Shown here: piece after piece, positions 26,601 through 34,865 of the stretch
Layout of the letters: each line of letters starts with the position of its first letter
How positions within the stretch are numbered: position 1 is the first letter of the stretch
Origin: an uncultured Bacteroidota bacterium
GTDB lineage: Bacteria; Bacteroidota; Bacteroidia; Flavobacteriales; Flavobacteriaceae
Length of the DNA: 64,000 nt
Reading direction: 5' to 3'
Assembly (NCBI GenBank): GCA_902620455.1
Contig: CACNIG010000001.1
Coordinates: 1 to 64,000 of the forward strand
The notes under the pieces: model-generated
Told to the model about the DNA's origin: nothing
What the model saw: only the letters and a program-made list of their open reading frames with translations
Databases searched by the model: none
Translations under genes and position numbers: made by a program

Positions 26601-26686
26601 CACCTTTAACATTTAATAAACACAACTGTGATATGTTTATTCTTTATCTTCACAAAATATTAAGTGAAGATTATTTAAATAAATAG
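23663..26686 (+). CDS. Three-domain fusion: APH-type kinase, M23 peptidase-like domain, class-III aminotransferase
   Basis: 1007 residues. Residues about 1-330 are an aminoglycoside-phosphotransferase/hydroxylysine-kinase fold (VIHNDINDNNIIV, then IIDFGDS). Residues about 415-560 are LytM/M23-like with all metal ligands (HLGIDFW: His439, Asp443; APHLHFQ: His529, His531). Residues about 585-1007 are a class-III PLP enzyme (NSGSEANELAIRMM; ISDEVQVGCGRLG; TIGKPLGNGHP with PLP Lys848). The same order is known from other bacteria, and the last domain resembles ethanolamine-phosphate/phosphohydroxylysine phospho-lyases. Kinase plus phospho-lyase would phosphorylate an amino alcohol and then eliminate phosphate. 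The job of the M23 part is unclear. Frame intact across all joints. Confidence 0.9.
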   Translation: MSPEKLLISIKEIKKILKHNYNIIGSINRLDGEIDYNFRVESSDKKEYLLKISRSNFNLDYIDYQIKLLDHLKKDLRINIPLNIQTIKGENFCIEKDSQGDDRCIRLLSWINGRLWSSVNPIEKELRVELGSKTALLSQSLEKFKHPYSNRKIDWDIANSEWVEGHLKNFSVSKRVILENFIKDFKNNLSIYNDLKKSVIHNDINDNNIIVSNEIINPNIESIIDFGDSVYSQRINDLAIACSYGIMNLNDPLEGCCEIISGYNKLVTINDNELSLLYNVIGMRLIISVTKSFINRDKEPDNKYLLISEKPAWNLLKSWSEINSEYAYYSFRKACNLDAHPNKKKFTKWVRSKKFNVKDLFPKLQKDKFYKIDLSVGSEWIGGRNEIEDLDVFQFKIDKLQKEQTKKIIAGGYLEPRSIYTSDNYEKIGNYGTENRTIHLGIDFWIPPGTKVSAMFDGEVVTAINDKGHKEYGGLVILKHRIEDIIFYSLYGHNTVESVLKNKIGSKVRKGEIIAEIANYPENGNWAPHLHFQIMLSMLDYKIDFPGVCYFNQIDVWKDLCPDPNLLFKSKNLGLDKSNSPEELIKHRKNHLGKSLKLHYDEPLYIVRGEGVYLMDNNGRKYLDTVNNVAHVGHENESVVEKGKSQMSILNTNSRYLHKNINELSKELLKTLPSKLSVVHFVNSGSEANELAIRMMKSHTGQSDIIVSEHGYHGNTNICVDISSYKFDGKGGSGAPENTHVIPIPNNFRGKYRGANSGKKYVMEVEKCIKKIKSKKRGLGGFIIEPILSCGGQVELPKGFLKDTYNLVRKNGGVCISDEVQVGCGRLGKSFWGFEIHNVVPDIITIGKPLGNGHPIGAVVCSKQIAESFANGMEFFNTFGGNPVSCCIGTEVLRFVKKEKLQENSKYIGEYLKGELNKLSKKFKIIGDIRGQGLFLGIEFVDSEMNPLKEETVYIVNRLKKFGILSSVDGPENNVIKIKPPLTFNKHNCDMFILYLHKILSEDYLNK

Positions 26687-26690
26687 CATT

Positions 26691-27248
26691 ATGAATAAGT
26701 ATATAATTTTAATTACATTTTTATTGTTAAACTCTTCTTTAGTTATGTCACAAAAATATGAGACTCAAGAATATCAAGTTATTGATCAGATAGATAAAAT
26801 AGAAATTAGATACTATCCCAGTGCACCCATGATAAGAGTGTCGTCTAACCAAAGTAGAAATAATAATTTTGGTAAGTTATTCAGATATATTGCTGGTAAT
26901 AATAATAATGAAGAAAAAATTGCAATGACAACACCTGTTTATATGTCAAACCAAAGTAAAACTATGGAATTCGTTCTTCCCAAAAGGTTTCTTTCTGGAG
27001 ACATTCCAGTTCCAAATGATAATGATGTTGAAACATATATATCTGAGCCTAAATATTATGCGGCAATAAAATATTCTGGTTATTCAAATAATAAAAAAGA
27101 AGAGAATTACAGACAAGAGTTAGTCAAAATTCTACAAAATAGTAATCTTAAAACACTTAGTGAACATTTTGTCCTTTCATATGATGCTCCAACAAAATTC
27201 TACAATAGGAGAAATGAAGTATTAATTCAAGTTGATTATTCAGATTGA
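26691..27248 (+). CDS. Exported SOUL-family heme-binding-like protein
   Basis: 185 residues: Sec signal (ending SSLVMSQ) and a SOUL domain (ETQEYQVIDQIDKIEIRYYP; FGKLFRYIAGNNNNEEKIAM followed by TTPVYM; MEFVLPKRF). SOUL proteins bind heme or related tetrapyrroles in a beta-barrel; the signal peptide places this one in the periplasm or outside. It begins five bases after the three-domain fusion gene and may share its transcript. Confidence 0.88.
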   Translation: MNKYIILITFLLLNSSLVMSQKYETQEYQVIDQIDKIEIRYYPSAPMIRVSSNQSRNNNFGKLFRYIAGNNNNEEKIAMTTPVYMSNQSKTMEFVLPKRFLSGDIPVPNDNDVETYISEPKYYAAIKYSGYSNNKKEENYRQELVKILQNSNLKTLSEHFVLSYDAPTKFYNRRNEVLIQVDYSD

Positions 27249-27297
27249 TAATTTGAAAAAACAATTAAACATTTTTGTTTATAATTTAAAAAAAACA

Positions 27298-27325
27298 TCA
27301 TAAAAATGTCATTTTCATAAAAATG
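27298..27325. repeat. Direct repeat TCATAAAAATG upstream of glnK-amtB
   Basis: Two identical 11-mers at 27298-27308 and 27315-27325, 17 bases apart, about 80-108 bases before the glnK start. Position and spacing suit a transcription-factor site for nitrogen control, but the regulator is unknown. Confidence 0.45.
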
Positions 27326-27405
27326 AGATAATAGATATTTCTATTGTTAAATAGCGATATTTGAATTTTTTGTTTTTGGAATAAGTTTTTAAATTGAAAA
27401 ATATT

Positions 27406-27744
27406 ATGAAAAAAATAGAAGCAATTATTAGGAAGTCAAAATTTGACGAAGTGGTAAACGCCCTGCATGATGCAGAGGTTTACTTTTTCAGCTACTGGGA
27501 CGTTACCGGGGTTGGAAATGAAAAAATCGGAAAAGTATATAGAGGAATAACTTACAGCACGAAAGACATTCAAAGAACATGCTTATCGATTGTTGTATCA
27601 GATTCTTTTGTTGATGCTACTGTAGAAGCAATAATAGAGTCTGGTGCTACAGGTGAAGTGGGTGATGGTAAAATTTTTGTTTTACCATGTGATGAGGCCT
27701 ACAGAATTAGAACTGGAGAAAGAGGAAATAAATCATTTAACTAG
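27406..27744 (+). CDS. glnK: P-II nitrogen regulatory protein
   Basis: 112 residues from ATG 27406 (MKKIEAIIRKSKFDEVVNAL); a TTG at 27394 adds four residues. P-II features: T-loop VTGVGNEKIGKVYRGITYST with a Tyr in the KVYRG segment, B-loop ATGEVGDGKIFVLP and C-loop YRIRTGERG for ATP/2-oxoglutarate. As a GlnK trimer it plugs the ammonium channel when nitrogen is plentiful. It lies five bases before amtB, the usual glnK-amtB pair. Paired TCATAAAAATG repeats lie upstream. Confidence 0.96.
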   Translation: MKKIEAIIRKSKFDEVVNALHDAEVYFFSYWDVTGVGNEKIGKVYRGITYSTKDIQRTCLSIVVSDSFVDATVEAIIESGATGEVGDGKIFVLPCDEAYRIRTGERGNKSFN

Positions 27745-27749
27745 AAATT

Positions 27750-28982
27750 ATGGAATTATTAACTACGAATAACGTTTGGATGATGGTGTGTGCAGCATTA
27801 GTGTTTTTTATGCACCTTGGATTTTCTTTCTTGGAAATTGGCCTCACAAGACAAAAAAATACAATCAATATTTTATTTAAAAACTTTTTCATTATAACAA
27901 TGGGAATAATTGTCTACTGCTTAGTAGGGTTTAATCTAATGTACCCTGGTGATTTTAATATTATTGGAGCATTTGGGGGTATACTTGGGTTTTCTGGACT
28001 TGGTCTGGATGCAGGAGCTGCGTCTGATTTAGCTTATAACGAGGGTTACACATATTGGACTGATTTCTTATTTCAAGCAATGTTTGCCGCAACTGCCGGT
28101 ACAATAATATCCGGAGCTGTAGCTGAGAGAATAAAGATTAATTCATTTATGTTAATTGTATTTTTATATGTAGCTATAGTTTATCCTATTGTTGGTTCAT
28201 GGCAATGGGGAAGTGGTTTTCTTTACAGTTTAACTGAAAAGGTCGGTTTTTACGATTTTGCAGGGTCTACTTTGGTTCACTCAGTTGGTGGATGGGGAGC
28301 TCTTGTAATTATATATTTACTTGGTGCTAGAAAAGGTAAATTTGATAGTAATGGAAAAGCAGTTGCAATACCTGGATCTAATATTCCATTATCCGCTGCT
28401 GGTGTTCTTATACTTTGGTTAGGTTGGTTTGGATTCAATGGTGGCTCAGTATTATCTGCTGATCCAGCTAATACTTCACTAGTACTAGTTACAACATGTC
28501 TTGCTGCTGCTGCTGGTGGAATAGGTGCTGCTTTTTTCTCAAATTTATTATATAAAAATTTAGATATAACAATGTTCATGAACGGTGTTTTGGGTGGACT
28601 AGTAGGTATAACTGCTGGTGCAGATCAAATGGGACCTACATCAGCTATTATTATAGGAGCAGTTGGGGGTGTAATTGTTGTTTTAGGTGTAGCACTTTTA
28701 GACAAGTGTAAACTTGATGACCCTGTTGGAGCTATTCCTGTTCATTTATTTTCTGGTATATGGGGAACTTTAGCAGTTGGTATTTTTGGAACTTTGGCAT
28801 CTTTCGATCAATTTATGGTTCAACTTGCAAGTGTTGGAATTGTTGGTGTATTTTGTGTGATTGGAGCTACTTTATTTACATTATTGGTAAAAGCTCTAAT
28901 TGGTCTAAGAGTATCTGAAAAGGAAGAGTCAACCGGCTTAGATATATCTGAACACGGAACTAAAGCTTATTTTTCATCATAA
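27750..28982 (+). CDS. amtB: Ammonium transporter AmtB
   Basis: 410 residues, about 11 transmembrane helices, no long signal. Amt/Rh marks: NVWMMVCAALVFFMHLGFSF at the N-terminus, FQAMFAATAGTIISGAVAER, DFAGSTLVHSVGGWGALV (first pore His) and DDPVGAIPVHLFSGIWGTLA (second pore His), LILWLGWFGFNGGS. Moves ammonium across the inner membrane under GlnK control. A strong terminator follows. Confidence 0.97.
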   Translation: MELLTTNNVWMMVCAALVFFMHLGFSFLEIGLTRQKNTINILFKNFFIITMGIIVYCLVGFNLMYPGDFNIIGAFGGILGFSGLGLDAGAASDLAYNEGYTYWTDFLFQAMFAATAGTIISGAVAERIKINSFMLIVFLYVAIVYPIVGSWQWGSGFLYSLTEKVGFYDFAGSTLVHSVGGWGALVIIYLLGARKGKFDSNGKAVAIPGSNIPLSAAGVLILWLGWFGFNGGSVLSADPANTSLVLVTTCLAAAAGGIGAAFFSNLLYKNLDITMFMNGVLGGLVGITAGADQMGPTSAIIIGAVGGVIVVLGVALLDKCKLDDPVGAIPVHLFSGIWGTLAVGIFGTLASFDQFMVQLASVGIVGVFCVIGATLFTLLVKALIGLRVSEKEESTGLDISEHGTKAYFSS

Positions 28983-29011
28983 TGAGATATTAGCTTCTGT
29001 AATTTTCAAAT

Positions 29012-29040
29012 AAAAAGGAGATCAAATGATCTCCTTTTTT
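29012..29040 (+). terminator. Terminator after glnK-amtB
   Basis: 12-bp stem AAAAAGGAGATC / GATCTCCTTTTT with loop AAAT and a T-run. Confidence 0.92.
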
Positions 29041-29089
29041 GATTATTATAAGTTTTATTTTTTCAATTATAATATATTAGACTATAATT

Positions 29090-30589
29090 ATGAAAAAAGT
29101 TGTTATTGTCGGAGGTGGGATAAATGGTTTGGTTTCAGCAAATTATTTAATTAAAGGTGGTTATGATGTGACAATTATTGAAAAAAAAGAGTTTACTGGA
29201 GGTGCCTGCATAAAAGATTCTAAAACCATAGATGGAAAGAATATTGATTTTGCATATGGTGCAACAGTACTTGGAATGATGCCAGAATTTATATTTAAAG
29301 AAACTGGTCTTTCAAAAGAAATAGTCGGGTTTTATCCTAAGACTCCTAAACTAGTCTATTTCAAAAATGAACAAGCCTCAACCAAAATCTTTCAAGACTC
29401 TATTGAATTAGAAAAAGAACTAAAAAATAAATGGGGCGAAGAGGGAAGAATTAATGATTTCAGAAATGATGAAAATAAAGTTATAAGATTTATTCAAAAA
29501 CTCTATAAAGATGCTATTACTCCAACAACTGAATTAGCATATGAAGAGCTTGGAAAAGAACTTTCTGATCTTTGGATTTTTGGAACTGCTAAAAACTTAC
29601 TTGATCATTATTTTACATCTGAAAAATCAAAATTATATATGGGTATGACAGTTATTGAAAGTGGCCCTGCTTCTATCTATGATCCAGGAACTGCATTTAC
29701 AATTCCACTTATGGACTCAGGATCTGTCTTTGATGGATATTGGGGATTTGTAAAAACTGGTATTTGGAAAATAGCAGAGAATTTAACAAATATCAATTTG
29801 AGTTTAGGTGTTAAAATTAATTTAAACTCATCCATAAGTAAAGTTGATACTCAATCTAAATTAATTTCTTATACCAAAGATCAAAATAAAATTAAACTCA
29901 ATTACGATCATTTAATTTTCGCTACTGATCCTGTCACACCGTCTAGGCTAATTAAAGATTTTAAACAAGATATTGAACTTGATGAAATTGGAACGAGTGG
30001 GAAAGTAACTGCTTTTTTTAGAAACCCTGTCATATGGAAAGACTCCAATAATTATCCCGATTCATTTAGATTTATTTTTTCAAATAATAGTCTTAGTCAG
30101 TTTGAAAATGCTAGTCAAAATGCACTAAAAAATTCTGGAGACTATTTTGCAGGATTTATTCAAATATATCCAGATGGAAGTGCTCAAAGGGCAATGGATA
30201 ATAAAGAGGCTTATGATAAAATTATATTATTTACGAAAAACTTAAGTTACGATAAAAAAGCAGATGATCTTGACAAAATCAAGGATGAAATAATAAATAC
30301 TGTTCTTCCTTACATTGAAAATGCAGATGATCTGGTTTATAGTAAATTTTTAACTCCTAAAGATTTGAATGAAACATTCTCTTTCCCAAAAGGAAATATT
30401 GATCATATAACATTAACAGGAAAACAGAATTACAATAAACGAACATTCAGCAATAACCCAAGTAACTTTTATTCATATTTTGATTTTCATGATGTCTATT
30501 ACTGCGGTGCAGGAAGTTTCCCATGTGGTAGTGTAGCTGGAACAGCAGGATATATGTGTTCAAAACAGCTTATTAGAAATGATCGCTAG
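29090..30589 (+). CDS. FAD-dependent oxidoreductase (phytoene desaturase/amine oxidase-like)
   Basis: 499 residues. Starts with the dinucleotide-binding fold VVIVGGGINGLVSANYLIKG and the FAD-ribose Glu in VTIIEKKEFTGGACI; a second FAD stretch near the C-terminus reads YYCGAGSFPCGSVAGTAGYM. General form fits the NAD(P)/FAD family of phytoene dehydrogenase-like proteins with undefined substrates. No carotenoid genes are beside it. It leads a three-gene run with a GntP permease (2-base gap) and an SGNH lipoprotein. Confidence 0.85.
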   Translation: MKKVVIVGGGINGLVSANYLIKGGYDVTIIEKKEFTGGACIKDSKTIDGKNIDFAYGATVLGMMPEFIFKETGLSKEIVGFYPKTPKLVYFKNEQASTKIFQDSIELEKELKNKWGEEGRINDFRNDENKVIRFIQKLYKDAITPTTELAYEELGKELSDLWIFGTAKNLLDHYFTSEKSKLYMGMTVIESGPASIYDPGTAFTIPLMDSGSVFDGYWGFVKTGIWKIAENLTNINLSLGVKINLNSSISKVDTQSKLISYTKDQNKIKLNYDHLIFATDPVTPSRLIKDFKQDIELDEIGTSGKVTAFFRNPVIWKDSNNYPDSFRFIFSNNSLSQFENASQNALKNSGDYFAGFIQIYPDGSAQRAMDNKEAYDKIILFTKNLSYDKKADDLDKIKDEIINTVLPYIENADDLVYSKFLTPKDLNETFSFPKGNIDHITLTGKQNYNKRTFSNNPSNFYSYFDFHDVYYCGAGSFPCGSVAGTAGYMCSKQLIRNDR

Positions 30590-30591
30590 GT

Positions 30592-31899
30592 ATGATAATT
30601 TCTATTATTTCATTTATTGCATTATTCTACTTTTCGTATAGATTTAAAATAAAACCATTTTTAACTTTGCTTATCGCATCATTTCTATCTGGAATTTTTC
30701 TAAAAATTGATATTTTGGAAACACTATACTTAATATCTAAAGGATTTTTTAGTATAGTATTAATAATTGGACCAATTATAGTTATAGGAACTGTTCTTGG
30801 AAAATTTTTAAATGAGACAGGGATATCAAAAAAAATGGTTAACACCTTTATATCATATTTTGGTATAGATAATATTCCTTTAAGTTTAAATTTAATTGGA
30901 CTCATAATATCAATTCCTGTTTTTTGTGATGCGGCATTTATACTCATGTCTTCAATAGTTAAGGATTTATCAAGAATTACAAAAAAAAATATCATTTTGT
31001 TGTCGGTATGTTTAGCAACGGGGTTATATTCTGCACATGTATTTATACCTCCTACTCCAGGACCTATAGCTGCATCTGCTATTATAAATGCTGACATTGG
31101 ACTATTATTTTTAATTGGAATAGTTGTTGGGATAATAGTTTCAATTTCAGGTTATGTATGGATGAAATTTTTATTTAAAAAAGAATTTAAAATAAAATCT
31201 GTAGAGATCAAATCTCATGATTTTACCTCAGATAGAAGTATTGTTTCTTTTTTACCCGTAATTGTTCCTATTCTACTCATATCGACCTCTACAATAATTA
31301 AATACCCTAAACTCGACATTAATCAATTACCATTTTTAAAAATTTTTGAAATTATAGGAAAACCAGAAATTGCCTTATTAATAGGCTTTATAATGACTTT
31401 AATATTTTTAAAGAAAGATGAAATGCAAAGCACGCCACAATGGATAATTAAATCTTTAAAAAACTCATTTGAAATTTTATTAATTACTGGAGCAGGTGGT
31501 GCATTAGGATATATTATAAGAGAGTCTGGAATTATTGACAATTTAAACCTAAATATTGCAACAGGTCTGGCAAGTATTTTTTCAGTTTTTATTTTAGCTA
31601 CAATAATAAAGACGATACAAGGCTCATCAACAGTTGCAATAGTTACTACGTGTGCTATTACAGCTCCTATACTTCAGTCAATTGGAATGACTTCAGAATT
31701 AGAAAAAGTGATATTAATAATATCAATAGGTTCAGGAGCCATGACAATTTCACATGTAAATGATAGCTATTTCTGGGTTGTTACAAAATATTCTAACTTA
31801 GAAATGAATGATGTTTTAAAATATTTCTCTTCTGCAACACTTATACAAGGACTAACTGGTTTAGTTCTATCAATATTTATATTCATTTTTTTAAATTAG
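30592..31899 (+). CDS. GntP-family permease
   Basis: 435 residues, about 12 hydrophobic helices. GntP traits: FKIKPFLTLLIASFLSGIFL, GTVLGKFLNETGISKKM, PVFCDAAFILM, the PPTPGPIAASAIINADIG loop, IIKTIQGSSTVAIVTTCAI and SHVNDSYFWVVTKYSN. The family carries gluconate and other sugar acids or hydroxy acids with protons. Sandwiched between the FAD oxidoreductase and an SGNH lipoprotein gene with gaps of two and four bases, so all three are probably coexpressed for one substrate class. Confidence 0.9.
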   Translation: MIISIISFIALFYFSYRFKIKPFLTLLIASFLSGIFLKIDILETLYLISKGFFSIVLIIGPIIVIGTVLGKFLNETGISKKMVNTFISYFGIDNIPLSLNLIGLIISIPVFCDAAFILMSSIVKDLSRITKKNIILLSVCLATGLYSAHVFIPPTPGPIAASAIINADIGLLFLIGIVVGIIVSISGYVWMKFLFKKEFKIKSVEIKSHDFTSDRSIVSFLPVIVPILLISTSTIIKYPKLDINQLPFLKIFEIIGKPEIALLIGFIMTLIFLKKDEMQSTPQWIIKSLKNSFEILLITGAGGALGYIIRESGIIDNLNLNIATGLASIFSVFILATIIKTIQGSSTVAIVTTCAITAPILQSIGMTSELEKVILIISIGSGAMTISHVNDSYFWVVTKYSNLEMNDVLKYFSSATLIQGLTGLVLSIFIFIFLN

Positions 31900-31903
31900 T
31901 ATC

Positions 31904-32626
31904 ATGAAAAAAATATTAATATTATCAATTATTGCCATGACATCTTGCACTAGCTCAAATAAAAAAATTATATTTTTAGGTGATTCGATTACAGAGGCTG
32001 GTGTATATGATACTGAGGTTGGTATTCCATATGATGGTGAATTAATTTATCCCAATTATAACGGATTTATTACACTTTTATCAAGAAACGTTGAGGAAAA
32101 TATTGAGTTGATTGGAAAAGGAATTGGTGGTGATAAAGTGTCCGATCTTCTTACCCGATATAGAGATGATGTAATTAAACTAAATCCTGATAAAGTATTT
32201 ATATATATTGGTATAAATGATGTATGGCATAAATATGATTTTGGAACTGGTTCAGATATCGATCTATATGAAAATGGACTTAGGCAAATAATTAGCGATA
32301 TAAAAGACAATGGTGCAGAGGTAATTTTATGTACACCGACAGTTATTGGAGAAAATAAAGGTGAGTTTACTCTAGTTAATCAATTTAAAGATCTTGAGAC
32401 TATGGAGATTATGAATAAGGACTTAGATGATTACTCAGATGTTATTAGAAAGCTTTCTGTTGAATTCAATACTGAGCTAGTTGACTTAAGAAAAATATTT
32501 ATGAATTATATTTCAGAGAATAATCCAGATAACAACCCCTCAGGTATCACAACTTATGATGGAGTCCATTTGAATGATATTGGAAATAAGCTAATTGCTA
32601 ATGAAATGATAAAATTCATAAACTAA
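31904..32626 (+). CDS. SGNH/GDSL hydrolase lipoprotein
   Basis: 240 residues; lipoprotein signal MKKILILSIIAMTSC. SGNH blocks are complete: IIFLGDSITEAG (Ser), GKGIGGDKVSDLL (Gly), VFIYIGINDVWH (Asn), and DGVHLNDIGNKLI (Asp, His). Likely a periplasmic or surface esterase/deacetylase, possibly removing acyl groups from carbohydrates. Third gene of the run with a GntP permease. Confidence 0.9.
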   Translation: MKKILILSIIAMTSCTSSNKKIIFLGDSITEAGVYDTEVGIPYDGELIYPNYNGFITLLSRNVEENIELIGKGIGGDKVSDLLTRYRDDVIKLNPDKVFIYIGINDVWHKYDFGTGSDIDLYENGLRQIISDIKDNGAEVILCTPTVIGENKGEFTLVNQFKDLETMEIMNKDLDDYSDVIRKLSVEFNTELVDLRKIFMNYISENNPDNNPSGITTYDGVHLNDIGNKLIANEMIKFIN

Positions 32627-32708
32627 TCTTTAACAGTTTTTTAAGTCTCCCTTTAACAATTCATTATATAAATATTACAACACTATAGCATAATATTGTT
32701 AAAAATTT

Positions 32709-34409
32709 ATGCAGGTAATTAAGAAAATACTTATTGTTTCGTTATTATTTATTTTGGTAACGTGTTCAAAAGATGATGGTTATGGCCCTGCCGAAATTAA
32801 TTCAGGCTCATCTTATTCATACAATCCTCCATCATCCGATTATGGTAGTACATCAACTACGACCTCGGTCACACAATATAGCCTAACTGTTACAGCTGGT
32901 ACTGGTGGATCAGTTTCAACTTCAGGTGGAACATACAATGACGGATCATCAGTCAGTATAACAGCTACACCTAATGATGGATATGAGTTTTCTGGATGGA
33001 ATGGGTCAAATTCTACAAATTCTACTATTAGTGTCACAATAAATTCTAATACAATAATAGAGGCTTTATTTACTGAAGTTCCAATAATTGAAACATCATC
33101 AATTGATACTTCAATTTTTAATGCTGACTTAATAGATTTTAATTATTACTTACATTCAAGTCTTCCTGATGAATGGATAACAGAATTTAACACAATAATT
33201 AACAATTTAGAGTCTACTATTCCTGCTTACAAAAGAATCGGATTTCCTGATTCAATGAACATATATGCTTGGAATAATTCTGTCCCAAGTCCATACACTG
33301 ATCCTAACGGAAATACTATGCAAGGTGCGTCAATCTCAGGTAACGGAACTGATTTCTGGATGGTTTTGGAAATCCCAAACGATGAATTTACAAATAATTC
33401 GAGTCATAGATATTCTGTAATTGCTCATGAGTATTTCCATGTATACCAACACAGTTTGTCTCCTGCTTTTTCAGTAGGTAGTGATGGTGAATTCAATAAC
33501 CCCAACGCTATGGATGTTAAGTGGTTAATAGAAGGAGCGGCAGCAACTTTTGAATCATTATATATTCAAGAGAATTATGGTATAAATTATTTTGAAGAAG
33601 GACAAGCATGGGGCGTTGAGGCAGATGTAACATCCGATCCAGCATCATATGAATATTATAGTAAGCAAGATAATAACTACGCAAACTCTGTTTTTATGGT
33701 ACTTGCGCTTGTAAAAGAATTAGAGAGTATTGGTTTTTCAACTGAGAAGGCATTTCAATCTATTTTTAAAGTTTATTGGGAACAAGACCCAAAGAATTCC
33801 GATTGGAAAACTAAGTTTGAGGAAACATTCACTATAGATGTAGATACATTTTACAGTAAGTTATCTAATTATTCAACTGATATGAGCTTGATTTATCCAT
33901 CTTCTTCAATTACAGTTCAGAATATCATTGATGATAATTCAGTTATTGCTCAGGCAAATACAGAAGTGACTTCAACTGAATCAACTTCAACTGAATCAAC
34001 TTCAACTGAAACAACTTCAACTGAAACAACTTTGACTGAAACAACTTCGGCTGAATCAACTTCGACTGAAACAACTTCAAGCACATATAGTATTACTGTT
34101 ACTGCTCAGAGTTCATCAAATTACATTTTATCTGGATCTGACCAGAACGGTGATGTCTCAGGTAATGATCCTTCTGTTTCAGCTAAAGTGGGAGATACCC
34201 TAAATTTTAACTTGAATTCACCAGGCCATCCTTTTTATTTAATTAAGGTATCAAATGGTGGTACAGACTCAAATAATTTAATTGATGGTGTTACAAATAA
34301 TGGTGCTTCAAGTGGAACTATTTCATGGACTCCAAGTGAAGCTGGAACATACTATTATATATGTGAGTATCATCCCTCAATGCTTGGGACTATAACTATA
34401 ACTGAATAA
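32709..34409 (+). CDS. Lipoprotein with InlB-type repeat, gluzincin-like HExxH domain, TSTE linker and cupredoxin
   Basis: 566 residues, lipoprotein signal MQVIKKILIVSLLFILVTC. Order: Ser/Tyr-rich linker; one Listeria-Bacteroides beta-grasp repeat (YSLTVTAGTGGSVSTSGGTY ... GYEFSGWNG, about 57-120); a peptidase-like domain with HEYFH (240-244) and a downstream EGAA (Glu275) that fits the third gluzincin ligand; seven five-residue TSTE(S/T) repeats (about 421-455); and a type-I copper domain (458-566) with ligand pattern His507, Cys552, His555, Met558 (CEYHPSM), as in amicyanin-like cupredoxins. I do not recall this combination. Roles of copper and protease together are unknown. Confidence 0.82.
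   Translation: MQVIKKILIVSLLFILVTCSKDDGYGPAEINSGSSYSYNPPSSDYGSTSTTTSVTQYSLTVTAGTGGSVSTSGGTYNDGSSVSITATPNDGYEFSGWNGSNSTNSTISVTINSNTIIEALFTEVPIIETSSIDTSIFNADLIDFNYYLHSSLPDEWITEFNTIINNLESTIPAYKRIGFPDSMNIYAWNNSVPSPYTDPNGNTMQGASISGNGTDFWMVLEIPNDEFTNNSSHRYSVIAHEYFHVYQHSLSPAFSVGSDGEFNNPNAMDVKWLIEGAAATFESLYIQENYGINYFEEGQAWGVEADVTSDPASYEYYSKQDNNYANSVFMVLALVKELESIGFSTEKAFQSIFKVYWEQDPKNSDWKTKFEETFTIDVDTFYSKLSNYSTDMSLIYPSSSITVQNIIDDNSVIAQANTEVTSTESTSTESTSTETTSTETTLTETTSAESTSTETTSSTYSITVTAQSSSNYILSGSDQNGDVSGNDPSVSAKVGDTLNFNLNSPGHPFYLIKVSNGGTDSNNLIDGVTNNGASSGTISWTPSEAGTYYYICEYHPSMLGTITITE
33969..34073. repeat. Seven tandem 15-bp units coding a TSTE(S/T) linker
   Basis: Units of the form ACTTCAACTGAATCA repeat seven times with a few substitutions; each codes for TSTES or a close variant. 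The block separates the peptidase-like and cupredoxin domains and can change length in steps of five residues. Confidence 0.9.
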
Positions 34410-34412
34410 ATA

Positions 34413-34865
34413 CTATCTAAATTTTAAAAGTTTTGAATTAGATGGAAGGTATAGTGGATGACTTGGAGATCCATCTTTGTTTTTTCCAAGACACATAGGA
34501 CTATCAACAATTTGTTTTAGAAAATTTGGCTCATTTGTATTATTACCCCATGCATAGACTACATCACTCACAGAGTTTATTAACCTTAAAAGAATCTTTA
34601 GATTTTTTTTTGAAATGTTTTGAGAGCGATCAATTTTATTTGGGTTAGAAGATATATGAGTATAGAGGTTGCCAACAAAAAATCCCCCATAATTAAATTT
34701 CTTTGAAAAATTAATTAGTCTTCTGATAGTTGGATCGTCTTTAGTTTCATCTGCATTTGAAGGATTAAACATTATGTATAGGACTTTCTTTTTTGATTTA
34801 CTCCATTCACGTTTTAATAGAAATCTATTTTTATTTTCTGAACAGAACTCTGCTTCGCCTCTCAC
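34413..34865 (-). CDS. DUF1643 protein
   Basis: 150 residues matching DUF1643: LLKREWSKSKKKVLYIMFNP, SNADETKDDPTIRRLINFSK, GGFFVGNLYTHISSNP and the C-terminal HPLYLPSNSKLLKF. Family function unknown; members are found scattered, sometimes near mobile DNA. Start codon is GTG placed directly after the stop of the GH3 gene (TAAGTG), so it is translated downstream of GH3 in the same unit. Confidence 0.88.
   Translation of the reverse strand: MRGEAEFCSENKNRFLLKREWSKSKKKVLYIMFNPSNADETKDDPTIRRLINFSKKFNYGGFFVGNLYTHISSNPNKIDRSQNISKKNLKILLRLINSVSDVVYAWGNNTNEPNFLKQIVDSPMCLGKNKDGSPSHPLYLPSNSKLLKFR

Noticed and set aside
30627-31097. 156-codon minus-strand frame inside the GntP gene
   Set aside because: Fully inside a clear permease gene on the other strand; no domain or start context.
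33969-34073. CRISPR-like array in the TSTE linker
   Set aside because: Head-to-tail 15-bp coding repeats with no spacers.
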